Notes under the pieces: generated by a model
Told to the model about the DNA's origin: nothing
Database searches by the model: none
What the model saw: the letters and a program-made list of their open reading frames with translations, nothing else
Translations under genes and position numbers: made by a program
From: Spirochaetota bacterium
GTDB taxonomy: Bacteria > Spirochaetota > Spirochaetia > B11-G9
Assembly: GCA_003641695.1 (NCBI GenBank)
Contig: QNBL01000112.1
Location: 1-8,235 of the forward strand
DNA: 8,235 nucleotides
Direction: 5' to 3'
Shown here: positions 1-4,736 of the stretch, piece by piece
How positions within the stretch are numbered: position 1 is the stretch's first letter
Layout: the number at the start of each line of letters is the position of its first letter

Positions 1-123
1 GGGGCAAATATCTCGAACCTGCATACCGACTTTATGATCGGCTCCCCGGATGTGGACGTAACAGCCGAAACCTACTCCGGTGAAAAGGTTGAACTAATCA
101 AAAAAGGCTTTTTTGTTATATAG
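1..123 (+). CDS. Aminopeptidase, peptidase family M29 (C-terminal fragment)
   Basis: Only the last 40 residues are inside the window; the gene begins to the left and stops at the TAG at 121-123. The segment SNLHTDFMIGSPDVDV, followed about ten residues later by a short 'KKGFFVI' tail, resembles the conserved end of M29 (thermophilic aminopeptidase, AmpS/PepS-like) metallopeptidases, in which the His and Asp of an 'H-x-D-F-M-I-G' motif belong to the metal-binding active site. Such enzymes are cytoplasmic and release N-terminal residues from peptides. The gene converges on the fumarase genes with only 20 bases between the two stop codons. The family call rests on this one motif, and nothing can be said about the missing N-terminal domain. 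Confidence 0.72.
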   Translation, partial: GANISNLHTDFMIGSPDVDVTAETYSGEKVELIKKGFFVI

Positions 124-143
124 TAGGGTATGGAGAAACTGCC

Positions 144-719
144 TCACCTGAAAAAAACCTTTCTAAGCCTGTATTGTAAAACACCCTCTTTGTATAGATC
201 ACCGCCGTAGCAGTCGTTAACTACGATCACCGGCATATCCTTTACCGTGAGCCTGCGCAGTGCCTCGGCTCCGAGATCCCTGAACGCAATAATCTCAGAC
301 TTTACTATGGACCGGGAAAGGAGTGCCGCAGCTCCTCCCGTTGCTGCAAAATAAACCCCGCAGTTATCTATTATACGTTGTCTTACCTCAGCAGACCTCG
401 GCCCTTTGCCTATCATACCCAGCATCCCGGCTTTGAACATATCAGGAACAAAAGGATCCATCCGATAACTTGTTGTGGGACCTGCTGCTCCGATCACTCT
501 GCCATCCGGGGCTGGAGAAGGACCGACATAATAAACAACACTCCCTTCCGCATCAAAAGGCAGTTTTCCCCCGCCTTTAATCATCTCCACAAGTCTGGCA
601 TGGGCCAAATCCCGTGCGGTATATATCGTCCCGCTGATAAGGACTTCGTCACCTATGTGGAGATCTTTTACTGTCTCCCGGGTTAAAGGCGTCTTTACTC
701 TCTTTGTTGTCTTTCCCAT
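144..719 (-). CDS. Class I fumarate hydratase (or L-tartrate dehydratase), beta subunit
   Basis: The 191-residue protein has the usual length of the separate C-terminal (beta) subunit of two-subunit, iron-sulfur class I fumarases. Visible family signatures are the substrate-binding stretch GPTTSYRMD (about 80-88), the IGKGPRS motif (about 103-109), and the C-terminal pattern from FRDLGAEALRRL to MPVIVVND (about 146-169). With the alpha subunit it should interconvert fumarate and malate in the cytoplasm; the closely related tartrate dehydratase cannot be excluded from sequence alone. The start ATG (719-717) lies one base after the alpha stop, and a GAGGG ribosome binding site sits inside the alpha 3' end (733-729), so the subunits are probably translationally coupled. 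The stop is TGA at 146-144. Confidence 0.93.
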   Translation of the reverse strand: MGKTTKRVKTPLTRETVKDLHIGDEVLISGTIYTARDLAHARLVEMIKGGGKLPFDAEGSVVYYVGPSPAPDGRVIGAAGPTTSYRMDPFVPDMFKAGMLGMIGKGPRSAEVRQRIIDNCGVYFAATGGAAALLSRSIVKSEIIAFRDLGAEALRRLTVKDMPVIVVNDCYGGDLYKEGVLQYRLRKVFFR

Positions 720-720
720 A

Positions 721-1566
721 CTACAGCACCCTCGTTTTTACCCTGGCAGCGTTACACTGAATGTTAACTGCAACCGGTAAAGTGGCTATGTGCCGGGGGA
801 ATACTTCCAGAAAAAGATCCATGGCAGTAACCCGTCCTCCCAATCCTGCCGGACCGATCCCCAGTTTGTTAACTTCCTCTAACCAGGAAACCTCCATGGC
901 CGCCAGCTCCGGATCAGCGTTTCTCTCCCCAATTTTTCTCAAGAGAGATTTCTTTGCCAAAAAGGCAACATAGTCAAAAGTACCTCCCACCCCTACACCG
1001 ACAATAATCGGGGGACAGGGATTACCTCCGGCAGTCCTTACCGTTTCAAGAACAAAGTCTTTGATTCCTTCAACTCCGTCGGAGGGTTTAAGCATTTCTA
1101 TTCTGCTCATATTCTCAGATCCGCCTCCTTTGGGCATCATGGTAATACGGACCCCGTTACCGGGGACAATAGCTGTATGAATGATGGCAGGGGTATTATC
1201 TTTGGTGTTTACCGGTTGAGTCAAAGGATCCTTGAGTATCGACTTTCTTAGAAATCCTTCGGTGTACCCATCCCTGACCCCCTGATTTACTGCTTCTTCC
1301 AGGCTTCTGCCGATGAGACGTACATCAATCCCTATTTCAAGAAACACTACAGCAAACCCGGTATCCTGGCAGATAGGGATCTTTTCTGTTTTGGCAATAT
1401 CCTGATTCTTTAAAAGCTGATTCAGCACTGCCTTTCCAGCAGGAGATTCCTCTTTTTCAATGGAAGCCTTTAACGCACAGCGAAGATCATCGTTTGCAAC
1501 AGTATTCGCTTCAATTGACAGCTCTTTAACTGCCCGGGAGATTTCCCGGAGTTCAATTTCTCTCAT
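721..1566 (-). CDS. Class I fumarate hydratase (or L-tartrate dehydratase), alpha subunit
   Basis: The 281-residue protein matches the N-terminal (alpha) subunit of oxygen-sensitive class I fumarases in length and motifs. The three cysteines expected to hold the catalytic [4Fe-4S] cluster are visible: C66 in IPICQDTG, C184 in GGNPCPPIIVG and C271 in NIQCNAAR. A KGGGSEN motif (146-152) and the GVGVGGTFD loop (189-197) are also present. Nothing indicates truncation: MREIELREIS is the N-terminus expected of this family. The pair catalyses reversible hydration of fumarate to malate (or tartrate dehydration). The start codon is only 6 bases from the divergent + strand start at 1573, and no clear Shine-Dalgarno sequence precedes it, so its promoter must lie inside the neighbouring ferredoxin gene. 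Confidence 0.94.
   Translation of the reverse strand: MREIELREISRAVKELSIEANTVANDDLRCALKASIEKEESPAGKAVLNQLLKNQDIAKTEKIPICQDTGFAVVFLEIGIDVRLIGRSLEEAVNQGVRDGYTEGFLRKSILKDPLTQPVNTKDNTPAIIHTAIVPGNGVRITMMPKGGGSENMSRIEMLKPSDGVEGIKDFVLETVRTAGGNPCPPIIVGVGVGGTFDYVAFLAKKSLLRKIGERNADPELAAMEVSWLEEVNKLGIGPAGLGGRVTAMDLFLEVFPRHIATLPVAVNIQCNAARVKTRVL
729..733 (-). promoter_or_regulatory. Ribosome binding site of fumarase beta, inside alpha
   Basis: Read on the minus strand this is GAGGG, nine bases before the beta ATG. It lies within the last codons of the alpha subunit. It supports the chosen beta start and coupled translation of the two subunits. Confidence 0.6.
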
Positions 1567-1572
1567 AACGTT

Positions 1573-2187
1573 ATGCTAAGCGGTTTTCAACTGTTTGTAA
1601 ATAAAGAATTCTGGTTTATAATGACTACAATTTACCATCTTCTCGGAATTGGAACTTTTGTAAAAAAGGTTCATCCTTCCAGTGTAGTGCTGATGATTGT
1701 TGTTTTTTCCTCAGCAATTCTATTAGGTCCCTTATTCTGCGGATGGATATGTTCATTCGGGACGTTTCAGGAATGGATAGGGAAAATCGGAAAGAAACTT
1801 TTCAAGAAAAAGTATAATCGGTTCATTCCCTACAAGTATGACCGGTATCTTCGTTTCCTGCGTTACACAGTTCTTGTATGGGTACTGTACATGACTGCTG
1901 TAACCGGCAAGCTTATTTTTCAGGATTATGATCCCTACTTCACCCTTTTCCAGTTCTGGACGGGAGAAATTGCTGTTACTGGTTTTATTACCCTCGGACT
2001 TGTTATCCTGCTCTCCCTGTTTGTTGAACGCCCCTTCTGTAAGTATGCCTGCCCCTATGGTGCAGTACTGGGAATATTCAATCTCTTTCGGATTATACCC
2101 TTGAGGCGTAATGAAACCACATGTATAGACTGTAAAGCCTGCGATAGAGTCTGCCCCATGAACCTGCCGGTATCCACTCCCGTATAG
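1573..2187 (+). CDS. NapH-like membrane 4Fe-4S ferredoxin, prematurely ended by a frameshift
   Basis: This open frame of 204 residues encodes a polytopic membrane protein with membrane segments near 37-55, 96-112 and 133-151. It has the paired motifs FCGWICSFG (55-63) and FCKYACPYG (155-163) typical of NapH/NosR/YccM-type electron-transfer proteins. One ferredoxin motif, C-x2-C-x2-C-x3-C-P (C184, C187, C190, C194), follows. The frame stops at 2185-2187 just after it, while the expected second ferredoxin motif lies immediately downstream in a different frame (2188-2300). The first available ATG is 1573; no ribosome binding site precedes it. Homologues I remember carry an additional N-terminal membrane segment, so the 5' end may also be missing. 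The role is presumably membrane electron transfer; partners are unknown. Confidence 0.8.
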   Translation: MLSGFQLFVNKEFWFIMTTIYHLLGIGTFVKKVHPSSVVLMIVVFSSAILLGPLFCGWICSFGTFQEWIGKIGKKLFKKKYNRFIPYKYDRYLRFLRYTVLVWVLYMTAVTGKLIFQDYDPYFTLFQFWTGEIAVTGFITLGLVILLSLFVERPFCKYACPYGAVLGIFNLFRIIPLRRNETTCIDCKACDRVCPMNLPVSTPV

Positions 2188-2300
2188 TCAGGAATCATCA
2201 GTGTATCAGCTGCTATGAGTGCACCGATGAAGAAGGCGCCTGTCCTGTACCGGACACCCTCTCATTCCGGACTGACAAATACAAGGAGGCCGCAGAATGA
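2188..2300 (+). pseudogene. Out-of-frame C-terminal remainder of the membrane ferredoxin
   Basis: From about 2187 the sequence reads, one frame away from the upstream gene, VRNHQCISCYECTDEEGACP, then a short tail ending at the TGA at 2298-2300. It has a clean second 4Fe-4S pattern (C-x2-C-x2-C-x6-C-P, cysteine codons at 2202, 2211, 2220 and 2241), exactly what should follow the first ferredoxin motif. Adding one base near 2181-2186 (for example a G, making CCC GGT ATA GTC) would join the frames into about 242 residues. The restored stop overlaps the next start as ATGA, a normal operon junction, which supports this as the ancestral C-terminus. Whether the break is real or a sequence error cannot be decided here. 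Confidence 0.82.
2283..2289 (+). promoter_or_regulatory. Strong ribosome binding site for the 2297 gene
   Basis: AAGGAGG lies seven bases before the ATG at 2297. It fixes that start and sits inside the out-of-frame ferredoxin C-terminus, whose stop overlaps the start. Confidence 0.75.
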
Positions 2301-3013
2301 GAATAAAATCAAAAACCGCAGGACTAATTCTTCCCGTTTTTTTTGTTTTGGGAATTCTCATCGCTTCTACCCTCGGATACTGGGTAACCGAAGGGTCGAA
2401 AACTCCGAAGAAGATTTCCGAAGGAGAAGCTGATCCTTCAGATATCAGAGGATCATACAGTCTTTCCGATTTAACAAATGCCTTCGATATACCGGTGGAT
2501 ACCCTTGCCAAAGCATTCGGATTTTCAGATGCAGAAAATCCTGAAGAAATTAAGGTAAAAGATTTTGAAGCGGTTTACGGGAAGATAGGGGACCTTGAAA
2601 TCGGGACCGGAAGCATGAGACTTTTCATAGCACTTTACAAAGGGCTTCCCTTTGAGGCGGATGATGATACGGCTATTCCCCAGCCGGCATGGAATATTCT
2701 TAAAAAAGAGGGAGCTTCGGATGAAGAAACCCTGGATAAATACAGTGAAAGGATTGTATCCCTGGAAGGATTCAAAGAAGCAGTCGTAAACCCGGACCAG
2801 GAAGCGGACACAGAAGATGAAAGAATTATTAAGGGGAAAACATTATTTTCGGAACTGCTGGACTGGGGATTGACCAAGGAACAGATAAGCGGGGTACTGG
2901 GAGTACCCATGGGTCCTTCCGGAATGAGTGTAAGGGATTTTTGTTCCGAAAATGAAATCGAATTCTCCGGGATAAAAGAAACTCTCCAGGAGTTGATAGA
3001 TAAAATAAAATAG
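2297..3013 (+). CDS. Membrane-anchored protein with a duplicated RG-S/T helical domain, partner of the ferredoxin
   Basis: The 238-residue protein has a short basic N-terminus and one hydrophobic segment (8-29), suggesting a single membrane anchor with the rest outside the cytoplasm. An acidic linker leads to a first domain (about 50-92: DIRGSYSLSDLTNAF, a helix with 'IPVDTLAKAFGF', then VKDF). A second, diverged copy lies near 178-216 (IKGKTLFSELLDWGLTKEQI, then LGVP and VRDF). I recall similar 'RG-S-x-T' helical units near or fused to NapH-like ferredoxins and DUF4405-type membrane proteins, but I know no function for them. The central motif EIGTGSMRLFIALYKGLPF (101-119) is striking. The start overlaps the restored ferredoxin stop (ATGA), so the two are one transcription unit. 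There are no heme-binding CxxCH motifs, and only one cysteine (C216). Confidence 0.85.
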   Translation: MRIKSKTAGLILPVFFVLGILIASTLGYWVTEGSKTPKKISEGEADPSDIRGSYSLSDLTNAFDIPVDTLAKAFGFSDAENPEEIKVKDFEAVYGKIGDLEIGTGSMRLFIALYKGLPFEADDDTAIPQPAWNILKKEGASDEETLDKYSERIVSLEGFKEAVVNPDQEADTEDERIIKGKTLFSELLDWGLTKEQISGVLGVPMGPSGMSVRDFCSENEIEFSGIKETLQELIDKIK

Positions 3014-3020
3014 CAGATGC

Positions 3021-3048
3021 ATCCGGCGGGCGTGAATGCCTGCCGGAT
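3021..3048. terminator. Hairpin between convergent genes, possible bidirectional terminator
   Basis: An 11-base stem (3021-3031 with 3038-3048, one G-U pair) encloses a six-base loop. It lies eight bases after the stop at 3013 and ten bases past the end of the convergent gene at 3058. Neither side has a good T run, so it is a GC-rich hairpin of probable, not certain, terminator function. Confidence 0.55.
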
Positions 3049-3057
3049 TAGTATAAA

Positions 3058-3729
3058 TTAATGTTTCCTCCCAGCTCTTGCAAACTTCCCGATATAGTAT
3101 AAGACAAGAAGAACAATAAGGAAAACTTCGAACAGAGCCCACAGACCGGGGATTGAAATCCATCCGTCGGCGGGATCAATATGAACAACAAACTCTTTTC
3201 CTATATCTCCGTTCTCTTCCGGAAGAACCTTCAGCGCGTATTCAATACCCTTCCGGCATTTATAATCGAACCAGTTCGCATGGTCGGGAACATCCTCACC
3301 CATCTGTGAACGGGCGCCTCTCTGTCTTCCCGATTCAAAAGGAACCTCAAGATCGGTGGCAATAACAGTCTTCAGGTCATCGGCTCTGTAAAGATTAAGA
3401 ATTATTGGAGCATTAAAGGGTTCATACCGGGAAGAAAAAACCAGCTTTATATCCGCTGCCGGAATAAAGTAGTAGAGCTGCTGATCCTTCATGGTGTCCT
3501 TTATACCGTGATACTGATTTGTAAAATACTCTTTTCCTCCTGCACTATCCTGCACCGCCGGATCAATAAACAACGGTCCGGTATAATATCCTCTAAAGGC
3601 ATTTACCCTTTCCGCAAGAGACGGCATCCGTTCATCAATAAGGGGAAAGAAAAGCACAAAAGCTCCTGCTGCTGCCGAAAGTAGTAAAAACAACTTGATA
3701 ACTCCCCTTCCTTTTTTACTATTGTTCAA
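3058..3729 (-). CDS. Unknown membrane protein, external domain between two membrane segments
   Basis: I do not recognise this 223-residue protein. It has a lysine/arginine-rich N-terminus, a first hydrophobic segment (about 11-30), a 160-residue soluble region, and a second hydrophobic segment (about 192-214) followed by a basic tail (GKFARAGRKH). This predicts both ends in the cytoplasm and the middle part outside. The middle is rich in aromatics and beta-like stretches (LYYFIPAADIKLVFSS, 85-100; APIILNLYRADD, 107-118) and has one cysteine (C158). The start is TTG at 3729-3727: a GGAGG seven bases before it (3741-3737) fits well, and the next ATG (residue 35) would remove the first membrane segment. 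It is divergent from the 3858 gene and convergent with the 2297 gene. Confidence 0.8.
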   Translation of the reverse strand: MNNSKKGRGVIKLFLLLSAAAGAFVLFFPLIDERMPSLAERVNAFRGYYTGPLFIDPAVQDSAGGKEYFTNQYHGIKDTMKDQQLYYFIPAADIKLVFSSRYEPFNAPIILNLYRADDLKTVIATDLEVPFESGRQRGARSQMGEDVPDHANWFDYKCRKGIEYALKVLPEENGDIGKEFVVHIDPADGWISIPGLWALFEVFLIVLLVLYYIGKFARAGRKH

Positions 3730-3736
3730 TTATCAA

Positions 3737-3741
3737 CCTCC
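3737..3741 (-). promoter_or_regulatory. Ribosome binding site deciding a TTG start
   Basis: GGAGG on the minus strand, seven bases before the TTG at 3729. This spacing is the reason for accepting a non-ATG start for the 3058-3729 gene. Confidence 0.7.
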
Positions 3742-3770
3742 AAATTGGCGTATTACAAATATCTTAACAC

Positions 3771-3794
3771 AATTTCCGGATTTTTCTGGAAAAT
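3771..3794. repeat. Imperfect palindrome in the divergent intergenic region
   Basis: The arms AATTTCCGGA (3771-3780) and TCTGGAAAAT (3785-3794) are reverse complements at 8 of 10 positions, with a TTTT spacer. It lies between divergent genes and overlaps the proposed -35 element of the 3858 gene, so an operator is possible. It lacks the layout of a terminator for either gene. Confidence 0.45.
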
Positions 3795-3815
3795 ATATAT
3801 ATTCCGCTGTATATT
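3787..3815 (+). promoter_or_regulatory. Candidate promoter of the 3858-6749 operon
   Basis: TGGAAA (3787-3792), a 17-base spacer and TATATT (3810-3815) resemble a sigma-70 type promoter (four and five of six consensus bases). It would give a leader of about 35 bases before the ATG at 3858. The region is AT-rich, so chance matches are likely and the call is tentative. Confidence 0.35.
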
Positions 3816-3857
3816 GACTAATCACTATTTAAATACCAAACAACAAGGAAATCCACA

Positions 3858-4736
3858 ATGAAAAAAAGAACCGGATGTCTCGGTATTGTCATTATTCTAC
3901 TGCTATTTGCAGTATTTCTGTTCTGGCCATCGTCAAGCGGAGACCAGAGTATTATTCTCTCGGACTCTTTTGATAATAACGATAACGGATGGGATCTTCA
4001 GAACTCGGCAAAGATCGAGAACGGGGAGCTGCTGATCCCTGCCGGCGGAGATACGGTAATCATCCCCTCGAACATGTTTTTAAAAAACGGAAGTATATCC
4101 GTTGATATGGAGTACAAAAGCGGCGATAAGGGAAATGTCTTCGGAATTATGTTCAGAAGCCCCGCAGAAGAGGACGGATTTGATCTGTTTCTGATAGATT
4201 CCCGGGGAGATTTCATCCTCCGGTACAACGGTAAAACCGATTTGGCGGAGAGATCCGGATATATATCAAAGGAGGGAACAAGCTCCATTGTGGCTGAATT
4301 GTATGGAAAACTGATACGGATATCGGTCAACGGCAATACTGTAGTTGAAGTCTATGAAGACACCCCCCCCGGCGGAGGGTTTGCCCTGTTCTCCGGAGGA
4401 GACAGCGAAGTTGCTTTTGACAACCTGGAAGTCAAGGATTTTGACAAACTCTCTCCCAATATCTCCGGAAAGGTATACTATAACGACGGCAAGCTCGCCG
4501 ATGCTCCGGTTACCGCCTACATGGTTATTGATGATAAAACACTAAAAGTGGCTGTCATTGACGAGACACGGACAGATGAGAATGGGGAGTATAGCTTCTA
4601 TCTCCCCGGAGATGCTTCGTACTTCGTGGAATCAACCGTTGAGAACGGGAAAATTTCTTCTGACAGGTATGCTGACCTGCGTATTCCCGATTCGGGTCTA
4701 AACCTTGATATACACCTGTCTGCGGAGGGGAAATAG
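3858..4736 (+). CDS. Membrane-anchored lectin-like beta-sandwich protein with a C-terminal Ig-like domain
   Basis: The 292-residue protein has a basic start and one hydrophobic segment (about 8-23) that looks like an uncleaved anchor, with the rest external. Residues about 35-195 have the pattern of concanavalin/LamG-like sandwiches: SDSFDNNDNGWD, 'ENGELLI', 'FGIMFRSPAEEDGFDLFLI' and a final 'GFALFSGGDSEVAFDNLEV'. These are often sugar-binding or glycosidase-associated folds, but no catalytic residues can be named. Residues about 201-290 (ISGKVYYNDGKLADAPVTAY, then TDENGEYSFYLPGDASY) resemble a carboxypeptidase-regulatory/transthyretin-like beta domain. The start is supported by AAGGA (3845-3849) eight bases before the ATG. 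Its stop directly abuts the next ATG, so it is co-translated with the 4737 gene. A run of eight C occurs at 4363-4370. Confidence 0.85.
   Translation: MKKRTGCLGIVIILLLFAVFLFWPSSSGDQSIILSDSFDNNDNGWDLQNSAKIENGELLIPAGGDTVIIPSNMFLKNGSISVDMEYKSGDKGNVFGIMFRSPAEEDGFDLFLIDSRGDFILRYNGKTDLAERSGYISKEGTSSIVAELYGKLIRISVNGNTVVEVYEDTPPGGGFALFSGGDSEVAFDNLEVKDFDKLSPNISGKVYYNDGKLADAPVTAYMVIDDKTLKVAVIDETRTDENGEYSFYLPGDASYFVESTVENGKISSDRYADLRIPDSGLNLDIHLSAEGK
4724..4728 (+). promoter_or_regulatory. Ribosome binding site of the 670-residue secreted protein
   Basis: GGAGG inside the last codons of the upstream gene, eight bases before the ATG at 4737. With the stop (4734-4736) touching the start, this indicates coupled translation. 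Confidence 0.65.

Noticed and set aside
99..115. A-T palindrome (six A, GGC, six T) at the end of the aminopeptidase gene, possible terminator for the fumarase operon
   Set aside because: The stem would be almost all A-U with a three-base loop inside coding sequence; too weak to call a terminator.
378..686. 102-codon open frame on the + strand opposite the fumarase beta gene
   Set aside because: It lies fully antisense to a clearly conserved enzyme gene and its product (Cys/His/Arg-rich, no motif) looks like a reading-frame shadow.
2179..2190. Programmed ribosomal frameshifting to join the two ferredoxin frames
   Set aside because: The bases around the stop (CCC GTA TAG) do not form an X-XXY-YYZ slippery heptamer and there is no obvious downstream stimulator; a mutation or sequencing error explains it more simply.
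3814..3835. TTGACT followed by TAAATA as a promoter for the 3858 gene
   Set aside because: The spacing is only 10 bases, too short for a sigma-70 type promoter; TTGACT overlaps a better -10 candidate.
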